Shown here piece after piece: positions 16,495-26,512 of a stretch of 64,000 nucleotides of DNA. The DNA is from Kofleriaceae bacterium. GTDB lineage: Bacteria > Myxococcota_A > Polyangia > Haliangiales > Haliangiaceae. Every line of letters starts with the position of its first letter. Position 1 is the first letter of the stretch. The notes below the pieces were generated by a model. That model saw nothing but the letters and a program-made list of their open reading frames with translations. It had not been told where the DNA came from and searched no databases. Both the position numbers and the translations under genes were made by a program. Location: the NCBI GenBank assembly GCA_018057825.1, contig JAGPCY010000009.1:172437-236436 (forward strand), written 5' to 3'.

Positions 16495-16599
16495 AGCAAG
16501 GTCGACCAACCCGTCGTCGTGCTGTAGCACCCGGCCGCGGCCAGCCGCCTCACCCTCGCCAGCAGACCGCCCGCTGGGGCATGCGCGCGCCCCGTGGGA
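16495..16599. repeat. Direct repeat copy B: orphan 3' end of a TonB-like gene
   Basis: The segment still encodes in frame SKVDQPVVVL-stop but has no TonB gene upstream; it follows a non-coding stretch. Identity to 15542-15640 continues about 70 bp past the stop. It therefore looks like a remnant left by recombination or by a duplicating insertion at the end of the TonB-like gene. Confidence 0.85.
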
Positions 16600-16620
16600 C
16601 GGCGTCGTGCCAACCCTGGT

Positions 16621-17301
16621 TCATCCCGATAGAACGGGTGCTGGTCGCAGAGAGTTCGCGTCGATTGCATAGAGACGCTTGCCGAGTCGGTCCATGACGA
16701 CAATCGACGTGCCATCGACGACGACCTCCTTGAATCTGTAGTGGAAGATGATTGAATCAGGAAGTGTGTCAAGGATCGTCTCGTCGAAAACGATCGTGCC
16801 CTTTCGTTCAAGGACGAGGTTGAGCGTGAAGTGCTCCGAGTCCAGTCGACACGCGAGCGTAGCCCGGAGGCCGAGTCCGCGCAGCAACTTCGTCTGGTGA
16901 ATCCACTCGTTCTTATACCCACCAGCGCGAAACTGGTCGATGGCTTGCAGCAACTCCGCCAGCGGAATGTCGTAGTGGCGAGCGCACTTCTCCAGGCCCG
17001 CCGTCATCATGCTGATGAAGAACTCATGATGTTCGCCAGGCCCGAGGCCGCGGTAGCTGGATGCGTCGAAGCCTACGTGCGCAATCAGGTTTCTGTTCGA
17101 GCTGATGCGAGGCACATCGTCTGGTCTCATTCTCCCTTGCACCAAGAGCCCAATGAAGCCTGCTGTGTTGAACTTGAGGCGTCGAACGTGTCTCGTCAGC
17201 AGGTTGTCAAGGTAGTAGCCTTGAAAGAGGAACCGGTTGGACAGTTCCTGGTCGTAGTCATCCACATGAAGATACAAGCCCACAGATGCAAGTCGAGTCA
17301 T
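16621..17301 (-). CDS. Hypothetical protein, 226 aa
   Basis: I prefer the ATG at 17301 (MTRLASVGLYLHVDDY), with GAGCAGGG about ten bases upstream; the frame stays open to 17499 but that part is low-complexity and GC-rich. The protein is of average composition, cytoplasmic in appearance, with a C-terminal beta-rich region (GTSIVVMDRLGKRLYAIDAN). No motif is recognised. Codon use is clearly less GC-biased than in the flanking chromosome, suggesting horizontal acquisition. Confidence 0.6.
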   Translation of the reverse strand: MTRLASVGLYLHVDDYDQELSNRFLFQGYYLDNLLTRHVRRLKFNTAGFIGLLVQGRMRPDDVPRISSNRNLIAHVGFDASSYRGLGPGEHHEFFISMMTAGLEKCARHYDIPLAELLQAIDQFRAGGYKNEWIHQTKLLRGLGLRATLACRLDSEHFTLNLVLERKGTIVFDETILDTLPDSIIFHYRFKEVVVDGTSIVVMDRLGKRLYAIDANSLRPAPVLSG

Positions 17302-17499
17302 GAACGGACCCTGCTCTAGTTGAAGCCAGATAACCCTGCCAGCTCGAATCACCCAGGTCAAGTGGCGCGACTGCGGCCGAAAGGCTGCACTTGCGGTGTT
17401 CAACGCGCGCCGCCTGGCCGGTTTCTTCTTCTCCCAGTACAAGATCTCTCCGCGTGCGCCGGGGCCGGCTCGCCCCGGTCCAGCCCACCTCGCGCCCAA

Positions 17500-18000
17500 C
17501 TAGCCCTGTGCTGGAGTTTCAGCCAGCCACCAGTTGAGCGGCGTTACGCCGTCACGCTCATCGTAGACGTTGCCGAAGTACCACTCGACGTCGGGGTATG
17601 CGACCTTCACTTCGGAGAAGAGACCTTCGATCGCGGGGAAGCCGGCCGACACGGGAATCGTGTAGACCAGTTCCTTTGCAGCTTTTCCGTCGAGCCACCC
17701 TCGAAGCTGAATGACACGTCCTGTGGCGAAGCGGTCAACGTCGGAGATGCTTGCGTTGCGAAAAACTTGCACGCATAGGTTTCCGCCGCGCGTGAGCACT
17801 CGGTAGCGCCCGCCGTCGTCCACCATGATCTCGTCTCCGGCCGCCACGCCGAGTGCCAGGCCCGGAGACGCAAGCAAGACGTAGCGGTCGGTGCCGCGAG
17901 CCTCCACCAGGACCTGCTCAAAGGCCGGACTCCCGGAACTGCTTCGGCCGACGTTCAGATTGACGACTGTCTTCACGAGGACGAGCTTACCCGATATCAC
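17500..18000 (-). CDS. DUF4265 family protein
   Basis: This is a 166-residue protein. The order FEQVLVEARGTDRYVLLASP, GLALGVAAGDEIMVDDGG and VLTRGGNLCVQVF matches the core of DUF4265 as I know it (a two-part small alpha/beta protein). The C-terminal WYFGNVYDERDGVTPLNWWL completes the domain. The function is unknown. Members occur singly or in immunity-gene clusters. It follows the 226-aa gene's open region by one base, in the same direction. Confidence 0.65.
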   Translation of the reverse strand: MISGKLVLVKTVVNLNVGRSSSGSPAFEQVLVEARGTDRYVLLASPGLALGVAAGDEIMVDDGGRYRVLTRGGNLCVQVFRNASISDVDRFATGRVIQLRGWLDGKAAKELVYTIPVSAGFPAIEGLFSEVKVAYPDVEWYFGNVYDERDGVTPLNWWLAETPAQG

Positions 18001-18099
18001 CGCCCATAGGGAGCGCCTTACCCTCTACGTTCAGCACACGGCACTCTCTGACGGTCACCGCGGTCCGCCGCGCCACCGCGGCCCGCCTCGCCTCAGAAC

Positions 18100-18630
18100 C
18101 TACCCTCTTTCGGTTACTCGAAGACGAATCTCATATCGGCCGTAGCCTGACTCGTTCCCGGCGATGTCACCTGCCTCGGTGCGACTGACGGTGCCGATGC
18201 CGAGGTCAAGGCGATCAAGGAAGCTGAGCGGTGAACGGATGAACTCATCGTCCGTCAGCGGCCGGCCAAAGTCGTAGTCGAAGGAGGCTTGCCCGACGCA
18301 TATGAGAACGTGCGGAGGCGGGTCATCGAGCTCGCCTGTGACCCACTCGTCATCGACAATCACGAACGGCGACGAGATGGGGGGAGAGCCGAAGTGGCGC
18401 GCCTCGGCATGCCAGCAGCGCGCGAGGCGAATCGCAGCCGTGATCGCCTCCAGGCGGAACATGGGGTCGGACATCCCTTGTGCCCGCGGCGCGAGGTCGT
18501 AGCCCACGACGTGCCGATCGATGTAGATAGGAGTCCGAGCCCCTCCTTGTCCGATCGAGCTTGTGCGATAGATGTCGACAATGTCGGCCAGGCGATTCGA
18601 CTCGCATATGTGATCGAAGTATGAGGACAT
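18100..18630 (-). CDS. Hypothetical protein, 176 aa
   Basis: The protein starts MSSYFDHICESNRLADIVDIYR and is soluble and slightly acidic, with no signal peptide. It carries LICVGQASFDYDFGRPLTDDEF in its second half. I recognise no family. The 100-bp gap downstream to the DUF4265 gene and the lower-GC composition are like other genes of this island. Confidence 0.55.
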   Translation of the reverse strand: MSSYFDHICESNRLADIVDIYRTSSIGQGGARTPIYIDRHVVGYDLAPRAQGMSDPMFRLEAITAAIRLARCWHAEARHFGSPPISSPFVIVDDEWVTGELDDPPPHVLICVGQASFDYDFGRPLTDDEFIRSPLSFLDRLDLGIGTVSRTEAGDIAGNESGYGRYEIRLRVTERG

Positions 18631-18753
18631 TGGAGTCGGCTGTTCCTTGTCTGGGTTCAGTTGCAGGCAGTGCCCGTCAGCTTTAGTCAGCTTCCTTGAG
18701 GTGTTTTCTCACTTCTTCTGGCGCTTGATCGTCCCGGTCCCGCTACGATCAGT

Positions 18754-19545
18754 TCAACGGCGCAACGCGATCCGTAGGGCGGACCTGGCTGCGGCTAGTC
18801 GATCCCGCCACTCGGCGGCGATCGTGTCTCGGAGTTCATCGTGTTGACTCAGAAGTTCGTCGCTCCAGATGTCGCGCTCATCGCCCTCCGGCCAGAAGCC
18901 CACTCGGAGAACGAAGTCCAAGATCGTGTTGACCGCGGCGGGCGGTAGCGGCAGGGAGCGCCACCGGTGTAGCAGACGCCAGAGTCGCCGATAGGTGGGT
19001 ACCGCGGCGCCGCCCCCGCCGAGTTCCTCGGCGCCGGCGATGGCGAGGAGGAGTTCGGTGGACGGCGACTGCTCGTCGCAGAGTCTCATCGCCGACGCAT
19101 CGTAGTTCTTCTTCAGTTCGATGCTGGCCGGGCTTGGAAACTCACTTTCGAATCCTCCGGGGGACAAGGCTCCACCGGCGCTCAGCCAGAAGATGTCGTC
19201 GATCGCGGGGAGGCATCGCTTCGCAGAGCACGCATAGAGGCAGACGTCCCAGTCTGGCTCAAGGCGCACTAGCCAAGCACCGCTCGCTGGGAGCCACAGT
19301 TTGGCGGCGTAGCCGTCCTCTTCGGTCGCATGGTCCGCGAGCTGCCAGGAGGCGTCCTCGCGCACGAGCAGCAGCTCGTAGATGGGTCCGCACTCATCAC
19401 CCAAGAGAGGGCCGAGTCGTGACAGGCCGTGTGGGTAGACCACGCTTCCGGCAAAGAAGGTCGTTGCCCAGCTAGCGGGTGCCAGTCGACGAGGGAGGAG
19501 CTCTGAGCCGCACAGAGCATGGGCTGATTCTTCAAGGGTCTTCAT
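18754..19545 (-). CDS. Hypothetical protein, 263 aa
   Basis: It has no signal peptide or membrane segment. The middle is Trp/Leu-rich (YRRLWRLLHRWRSLPLPP) and the C-terminus forms a long amphipathic helix with WRDRLAAARSALRIALRR. No known motif is seen. It lies in the run of minus-strand accessory genes and its role is unknown. The neighbouring 124 bp downstream (18631-18753) hold no complete gene. Confidence 0.55.
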   Translation of the reverse strand: MKTLEESAHALCGSELLPRRLAPASWATTFFAGSVVYPHGLSRLGPLLGDECGPIYELLLVREDASWQLADHATEEDGYAAKLWLPASGAWLVRLEPDWDVCLYACSAKRCLPAIDDIFWLSAGGALSPGGFESEFPSPASIELKKNYDASAMRLCDEQSPSTELLLAIAGAEELGGGGAAVPTYRRLWRLLHRWRSLPLPPAAVNTILDFVLRVGFWPEGDERDIWSDELLSQHDELRDTIAAEWRDRLAAARSALRIALRR

Positions 19546-19695
19546 GGTGTGGTCGCTGATTCTGTCAGTCGCGAGCCCGCTCCGATCCGTGAGGTCAGCG
19601 GTTCAGGAATTCGTCTCGTGGCGGCGTCTTCTGCGAGTGCCGTGACAGTCGCACGCAATGCGGAATCGGTCGGCGCTTCAAGAAGGGCTGGGGTG

Positions 19696-20181
19696 CTACG
19701 AGTCTGACTCTTCGGGATCGGGCTCCTCGTGCCACTCGCCGGCCAATCCGGCTTGTACATAGGTGCCTGGCACCCAGAGCTCCCAGTTCTGCGAGGCTGT
19801 GGGGTCGGAGCCGTGATTGTCGCAGAAGATGAGCAGCGTCTCCCCGTTGGAGAAGCGAAGCTCGAGATCCCAGGCGGGCGCTCGACAGAGCACAGCGTCT
19901 ACGACGGCGTCGGTGAGGCTGTCGAGATGTACCTGGAAGTCGTCGGTGTCGCTGGTTGCCAGCACGTTTGAATCAGTCTGAAGCCGCCAGGAGCACCAGA
20001 CGAGCAGGCCGAACGAGCCTTCATTGTGGCGAAAGGAAGGAGGGTGAGCGGTGTTTGTCAAAGGGCGGGCCCGTGGGATCTGCTCGCCCAGTGCCAGGCT
20101 AAACGATGGCGCCGTGACGCCGCCAGCGCTGACGTACCAGCAACGTTGTCCGACGAGCCGCTGTGGGATGTCGAGGTTCAT
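19696..20181 (-). CDS. DUF6188-like hypothetical protein (putative immunity protein)
   Basis: This is a 161-residue protein starting MNLDIPQRLVGQRCWYV. A central LTDAVVDAVLCRAPAWDLELRFSNGETL is followed by FCDNHGSDPTASQNWELWVPG and an acidic tail. The pattern of a first strand/turn, then 'L-x-L-x-F-x-dG' and 'W-E-L' is similar to DUF6188 proteins, which are frequent in immunity arrays. This assignment is tentative. The 150 bp downstream (19546-19695) contain only an overlapping shadow frame. Confidence 0.5.
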   Translation of the reverse strand: MNLDIPQRLVGQRCWYVSAGGVTAPSFSLALGEQIPRARPLTNTAHPPSFRHNEGSFGLLVWCSWRLQTDSNVLATSDTDDFQVHLDSLTDAVVDAVLCRAPAWDLELRFSNGETLLIFCDNHGSDPTASQNWELWVPGTYVQAGLAGEWHEEPDPEESDS

Positions 20182-20272
20182 GAGTGCCTCGCTCGCCGTT
20201 GGGTGACGCGGCCTCGCAGAGGCTCACCACCGGTAGACCCGCTCCGCGTCGGTGAGGCGGCCAAGCTCGGGC

Positions 20273-21256
20273 TCATCGCGCCTTCCTCGGAAGCGGAGGC
20301 GTGGGCCTGGACGACCCCGGGGCTCGTCTGCCCGACTCGCCTTTGCCGTCGAGGTCCGCGACCTCGGTCAGGTAGCGTTCGGCGCGGCGCCGGTCGACGG
20401 CCACGCCGAGGCCGTCGGCGTAGCAACGGGCGAGGTCCCGGCGGGCCGCGACCGAGCCGAGGCGGGCGGCGCGGCGGTACCAGGCGACCGCTTGGGTGGG
20501 ATCGCGCGGAACGAGCTGTCCTCGTTCGCACCAGGTTCCGAGGTCGCGGGCCGCGGCGCCTACGTGACGTGCGGCGGCGGTCAGCAGCGTGCGCGCGCGC
20601 GCCGGATCGGCGCCCACGCCGAGGCCGCGGTGTCCGGCGGCCAGCCACAAGCCGAGCTGGTGCTGTGCGCGCCCGTCGCCAGCGGCCGCGCCGCGTTCGA
20701 CAAGCTGACGGCATTTGGCGTCCCGGTGGCCGTCGTGCCACCGGAGCAAGGCACGGTCGTAGGGCTCGGGATAGGTTGCGCTGATCGTGGGGCGGTCCGC
20801 CGCCTCCTCGTAGCCGAGACGGTCGGCCGCGTTCGCAAAGCGCGCGGCGACCGCCGGGTCGGCGGCGACGCCGATGCCGTAGCTGTAGCAGCGGAAGAGC
20901 TCGTGGCGGGCGACGATCGAACCCAGGCGAGCGGCGCGGCGGTACCAGGTGACCGCGAGGGTGGCGTCCTTGGGAAGCACATGACCGCGCTCGTACCAGT
21001 CGCCAGCCCACAGCGCCGCCACGCAGAAGTGTCGAGCGCCGGCCAGCACCAGGGCGCCGGCGCGATCGCGATCGCGCCGGATCCCGAGGGCCCGGCTGCC
21101 GCTGACGGTCCAGGTCCCGAGAGAGAACAGCGCCCGGGGATCACCGGCGCGCGCTGCGGCGTGTAGCAGCCGGCCGTACGCAGGGGCGTCATCGGCTCCG
21201 CGGTTGGTGCGAAACAGTCGATCGAAGGGTTCCTCTGGGGCCTCTCGGCGCATCAC
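20273..21256 (-). CDS. Sel1-repeat protein
   Basis: This is a 327-residue protein made of tetratricopeptide-like Sel1 repeats. Two near-identical units, AVTWYRRAARLGSIVARHEL and AVAWYRRAARLGSVAARRDL, are each followed by an RCY-x-x-G-x-GV segment, plus more divergent repeats between them. Sel1 repeats form an alpha-solenoid for protein-protein contacts. No signal peptide is visible, unlike many secreted Sel1 proteins, so it is probably cytoplasmic. The last 25 residues are a Pro/Arg/Lys tail. Sel1 proteins are common next to toxin/immunity loci; here the partner is unknown. Confidence 0.8.
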   Translation of the reverse strand: MMRREAPEEPFDRLFRTNRGADDAPAYGRLLHAAARAGDPRALFSLGTWTVSGSRALGIRRDRDRAGALVLAGARHFCVAALWAGDWYERGHVLPKDATLAVTWYRRAARLGSIVARHELFRCYSYGIGVAADPAVAARFANAADRLGYEEAADRPTISATYPEPYDRALLRWHDGHRDAKCRQLVERGAAAGDGRAQHQLGLWLAAGHRGLGVGADPARARTLLTAAARHVGAAARDLGTWCERGQLVPRDPTQAVAWYRRAARLGSVAARRDLARCYADGLGVAVDRRRAERYLTEVADLDGKGESGRRAPGSSRPTPPLPRKAR

Positions 21257-21391
21257 GACCTCCTGGAGTGACGATATCGCATCGCGCTCCGTGCGCCAAG
21301 GCGGCGCAGCGAGCGAGTCGGGCGGGAGGCGGACCGCGTCGCGATCGCTGCCTCCGGTCGCGTCGCCTTCGTCCGACTGCGAGGCGGCGAC

Positions 21392-22000
21392 TCACGCCAG
21401 CGTGAGGCTGTGCTCGGCCAGCGCTCGCTGGCGGAAGGTCCACAGGCCAGCCTCGTCGCCGGCGTCGAGCTGCCCGGCCTCATGCAGGTCACGTCGCTGA
21501 CGCGTGAGCTCCTGCTGCATCAGGGGGTGCTCATGGATTCGCTGTTCGCGCAGGGGATCCAGCGCGTCCATGTCCTCGAGTTCCTGGACGAACAGGTCGA
21601 CAGAGTCAGTCGCGAATCGGAGCGCAGCGGCGATCCGCTCGGGCGTGTGGTCCTGGAGAAAGTCGAGAAGAGCACAGATGGAGAAGACCGCGTCTTGGGC
21701 AAGTGTCGTGTCTAGCAACGGAAAGTCATCCGAGTTCGGGGCGGCGCGCTCGCACTGCGCAAGGAGGTCGGCCAGACCCTCGACGCCGATGGCGAGCGAG
21801 GAGCCTCGAGCGCACGCGTCCCAGATGGCGTCGAGGGCCGCACGAAGCGGGGTGGGATCGCCCCACAGGGCTTGGGCTACGAAGGCGGCATAGTTCGGGA
21901 GCAGGCGTTCGCAGCACGCCGCGGCCGCGGCGAGTTGTTGATGTGTCTGGAGCTTGTTGATCGCTCCGAGCGCGCGGCCATCATTGAAGGGGACTTGCAT
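21392..22000 (-). CDS. DUF416 (YjaG-like) family protein
   Basis: This is a 202-residue protein closely matching the YjaG pattern: LAAAAACCERLLPNYAAFV, then WGDPTPLRAALDAIWDAC, then CERAAPNSDDFPLLDTTLAQDA, and near the C-terminus LMQQELTRQRRDLHEA. DUF416 proteins are helical, cytoplasmic and of unknown function; some members are listed as immunity proteins. It is 41 bp downstream of the 199-aa gene. Confidence 0.8.
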   Translation of the reverse strand: MQVPFNDGRALGAINKLQTHQQLAAAAACCERLLPNYAAFVAQALWGDPTPLRAALDAIWDACARGSSLAIGVEGLADLLAQCERAAPNSDDFPLLDTTLAQDAVFSICALLDFLQDHTPERIAAALRFATDSVDLFVQELEDMDALDPLREQRIHEHPLMQQELTRQRRDLHEAGQLDAGDEAGLWTFRQRALAEHSLTLA

Positions 22001-22041
22001 CGGGGCGGGGCAACGTTTCGGCGTTCGCAGCTTCGTGATGG

Positions 22042-22641
22042 TCAGAGCGCGGCGAGGTGCTCGGCGAGGACGGTGATCGGGCTCGCCTTCATCCGCAGTT
22101 CCGGAGGCAGCGAGACCATCGGCTCGACCTCCCGAACGCGGCGGAGCCGCGCCTCTTCGCCGAGCAAGGCGTCGAGCAGGATGACGGCCGCGGCGTAGCG
22201 CTCGTCGTCGGTCGCGTCGGCCAGGTTGGCTTGCTCGAGTACGAGGTCGAACGTGTGGTCGGGGAATCGGTAGAGGACGTACCGCCAGGAGGTCGCGTCG
22301 ATCGCGAGCCCGTCGGGGCCGTCGCCGAGGGTGAACTCGAAGGGAGCTGGTCTCGCGGGGCGGGCGGGGAGGAAGACCCAGCGCGGCACCGTCGGTGCCA
22401 TCGCGACGACGTGCTGAGTCAGAGGCAAGAGGTCGCGGTCGCCGTCGGGCGAGAGCGCGAGGGCGTTCTCGGCGGTCGAGCCCGGTCCGAGCTCCCAGCC
22501 GAGGTCGCCGAGCCGCCGGACGCGGGCATCGAGCGCCTCCAGGAGGGCCGCGTTCGTCAGGTCAGCCCCGAGCGCGTCCGCGATCGACGCGAACCATGCC
22601 CAGAAGGCCAGGATGTCGTGATCAGCGGGGTGGTTTGACAC
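22042..22641 (-). CDS. Hypothetical protein, 199 aa
   Basis: It begins MSNHPADHDILAFWAWFASI and is soluble. The segment LGWELGPGSTAENALALSP then RDLLPLTQHVVAMAPTVPRWVFLPARP is conserved-looking and recalls small proteins found singly in Gram-negative genomes, but I cannot name the family with confidence. It is the first gene of the minus-strand island and is followed by DUF416. The base composition here is close to that of the chromosome. Confidence 0.6.
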   Translation of the reverse strand: MSNHPADHDILAFWAWFASIADALGADLTNAALLEALDARVRRLGDLGWELGPGSTAENALALSPDGDRDLLPLTQHVVAMAPTVPRWVFLPARPARPAPFEFTLGDGPDGLAIDATSWRYVLYRFPDHTFDLVLEQANLADATDDERYAAAVILLDALLGEEARLRRVREVEPMVSLPPELRMKASPITVLAEHLAAL

Positions 22642-22718
22642 GTACTCCCTCGGGGCGCCGGCCCGGGCCGGCCCGTACCGCGCTGGCCGCTCCCTCGCCG
22701 GCGACAGCGGGCTGATCG

Positions 22719-23720
22719 CTATCGGCGATCGAGGTCGCTGGCCAGCGGCGGCGCGGTCCGGCCGATCGGCGGGAAGTTCTCACACGCGGCCTGGAAGGTC
22801 TCGAGGGCCTGTTGCAGCGCCGGCGCGAGGTTGCCACCGCAGATGTCGCCGAAGACGACGTTGGTGCCGGCCTGCTGCTGGAACTGCTTCAGGCGGATGC
22901 CCTCCTCGGCGGCGCCGAAGCTCGATTCGCAGGTGGTCTGCCCGGCGATGATCGCGGCGGCCCAGCGGCCACGGTCGCCCTTGATCGTATCGAGGGCGGC
23001 GACGACCTCGGCCGGCATCTGCAGGCCGGTGTCGCCGTTGGTGGCGCAGTTGTCGCCGGCGGTGGTGAACGTCGTGGCGGTGCGCGAGCAGTCGTCCTCG
23101 TCGGTCAAGATCACGATGCCGAGGAGCGCGTCGTCGCGAAGGAAGCCGGGGTTGGTCGCGAGCGTCGCGGCGAGCTGGCTGGCCCGCAGCGGCATCTCGA
23201 TCGCCGGGCCACCGGTGCCGACGTCGGCAGTGCACGCGAACGTGGTGGCCATGTTCGGGTCGGTGCGCTCGAGCCACGACCGCGTCATGCCGCAGGCCTG
23301 ACGGAAGCGGCCGTCCAGGCCGGTCTGCGGTGCCGGCGTCGGCGGGAACGGCGGGAAGCCGGGGATCATCGGCGGCTGGATCGTGATGTTGGCGGTGATG
23401 CCCGTCGTGGTGATCGCCGCGCGGTAGTCGAGCGTCTCGCCGGTCGAGATCGTGTAGCTGTTGAGCAGCTGCGCGAACATCGGGAAGTTGCTCCGCAGGT
23501 TGGTCTGCTCCTCCCCCATCGAGCCAGAGTCGTCGATGACGAAGATGAGGTCCATCTTGCGACACTCGCCGGCCCCCTCGTCGGCGTCAGGGCCTCCGCC
23601 TCCGTCGGTCCGTGCATCGGGCCCGACGTCGTCGTCATCGTCGCCGGCGTTGACGCCGGGACCGCAGGCGGCGAGGGTGGCGAAGGCGAGGGCGGGGACG
23701 AGGCGGACCAGTTGGCGCAT
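22719..23720 (-). CDS. VWA-domain lipoprotein
   Basis: I use the ATG at 23720, which has GGAG just upstream and gives a lipoprotein signal (LVRLVPALAFATLAACG; Cys at about 19); the longer frame would hide it. The mature protein starts with an acidic Asp/Gly linker. A von Willebrand A domain follows with the MIDAS motif DLIFVIDDSGSMGEEQ and a later TDEDDC segment. Several Cys pairs suggest disulfides. It is probably anchored in the envelope and binds ligands in a metal-dependent manner. This architecture is very common in myxobacteria-like genomes. The function is unknown. Confidence 0.82.
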   Translation of the reverse strand: MRQLVRLVPALAFATLAACGPGVNAGDDDDDVGPDARTDGGGGPDADEGAGECRKMDLIFVIDDSGSMGEEQTNLRSNFPMFAQLLNSYTISTGETLDYRAAITTTGITANITIQPPMIPGFPPFPPTPAPQTGLDGRFRQACGMTRSWLERTDPNMATTFACTADVGTGGPAIEMPLRASQLAATLATNPGFLRDDALLGIVILTDEDDCSRTATTFTTAGDNCATNGDTGLQMPAEVVAALDTIKGDRGRWAAAIIAGQTTCESSFGAAEEGIRLKQFQQQAGTNVVFGDICGGNLAPALQQALETFQAACENFPPIGRTAPPLASDLDRR

Positions 23721-23911
23721 GGAACTCCGGTTGGGCGAAGAGCGGCGCGGCACCCCGGCCGCGTCGCGCACCCTAACATCGCCCCTAGTCTCGGTCGCAA
23801 GCGAAACCCACGCGGCGCGGACACATCGTCTGTCTCGCCCGATCGCCGCTGGCCGGACCAGCCCCCGCGGCCCGGCCTCGCCGCGCGGCGGGGGTGCGCT
23901 ACGGTCGCGCG

Positions 23912-24217
23912 GTGACCGACGCGATCCGACGCTTTCGCTTCGTGAGTTTGGCCGAGGGCGTGTCGTATCTGGTGCTGCTGGGGATCGCGATGCCGCTCAA
24001 GTACGGGGCCGGGATGCCGGGGGCGGTGCGGGTGGTGGGCATGGCCCACGGGGTCCTGTTCGTGGCCTACGTGGTGGCGCTGGCGGCGGCGGCGCGGGCG
24101 GCGCGGTGGCCGACGAGCAAGAGCGCGGTGGCGATGATCGCGTCGCTGGTGCCGCTGGGCGCGTTCTGGCTGGAGCGGCGGCTGCGGCGCGAAGAGGCGG
24201 CGGCGCGGGCGCGCTGA
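23912..24217 (+). CDS. DUF3817 family membrane protein
   Basis: The GTG at 23912 gives 101 residues. The start RRFRFVSLAEGVSYLVLLGIAMPLKY is the family hallmark, followed by MAHGVLFVAYVVALAAA and a third segment ending in LERRLRREE. Three membrane helices are predicted. DUF3817 proteins are small inner-membrane proteins of unknown function, often found as single genes. The promoter should lie in the 190 bp upstream, shared with the divergent VWA lipoprotein. Confidence 0.82.
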   Translation: MTDAIRRFRFVSLAEGVSYLVLLGIAMPLKYGAGMPGAVRVVGMAHGVLFVAYVVALAAAARAARWPTSKSAVAMIASLVPLGAFWLERRLRREEAAARAR

Positions 24218-24248
24218 CCTGGGTGAGCGCCCGTGCTATCCACCCCCC

Positions 24249-26155
<1,907 letters not shown>

Positions 26156-26192
26156 CGGCGCCGGGCGGCGGGCGATGGGCTAGTATTTCGGT

Positions 26193-26351
26193 ATGCAGTT
26201 CTTCGTCCGCGCCGTGGTGACCGGCTTCGCGTTCAGCCTGGGAGCCGCCCTGTTCAAGAAGGTGTCCAAGGAGCTGGGCCTCGACGACAAGCCGGCCAAG
26301 GAGGCCGCGGCGTCAGCGGGGGCGGCCGAGGCCGCGCCGAGCGGCTCGTAG
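26193..26351 (+). CDS. Small hypothetical protein, 52 aa
   Basis: It starts MQFFVRAVVTGFAFSLGAAL, a single hydrophobic or amphipathic helix, followed by KKVSKELGLDDKPAKEAA and an Ala/Glu-rich tail. It lies 37 bp after aguB on the same strand. The pattern of a short membrane helix plus a charged helix is common in small envelope-associated proteins. No strong ribosome binding site is seen. The function is unknown. Confidence 0.5.
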   Translation: MQFFVRAVVTGFAFSLGAALFKKVSKELGLDDKPAKEAAASAGAAEAAPSGS

Positions 26352-26512
26352 TCGCGACGGCGCCCGCGTCGGCTCGGCAATTGTCGCTGGTCGCTGACAG
26401 GTGCAGCGACGGCACGGAGATTGCGCTCGATCACCACCGTCGCGTCTGACGCAACAGTCTGTCGCGCGAGGTGCGGTTGGTTGTCGCGATCATCAGGGCT
26501 ACAACGTGCGCC

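Larger units (their letters stand above)
15542..22641 (-). other. Lower-GC accessory island with ten minus-strand, immunity-like genes
   Basis: From about 15.65 kb the base composition drops visibly, especially to about 18.7 kb, compared with the flanking genes. All ten genes run on the minus strand, are 98-327 residues, mostly unrelated, and include families often seen as immunity proteins beside polymorphic toxins (DUF4265-, DUF416-, Sel1- and DUF6188-like). No toxin gene, transposase or integrase is seen within the island. Confidence 0.65.

Noticed and set aside
16394..16500. Possible gene fragment QVWWDGEVKEG... before repeat copy B
   Set aside because: Overlaps the start of the membrane-protein gene on the other strand and runs into the TonB remnant out of frame.
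18631..18753. Short frame ending GTIKRQKK-stop as a toxin C-terminal remnant
   Set aside because: Only about 17 residues, no start and no upstream toxin sequence; too little to support.
19542..19760. 72-residue minus-strand frame between two island genes
   Set aside because: It overlaps the DUF6188-like gene in another frame and has low-complexity composition.
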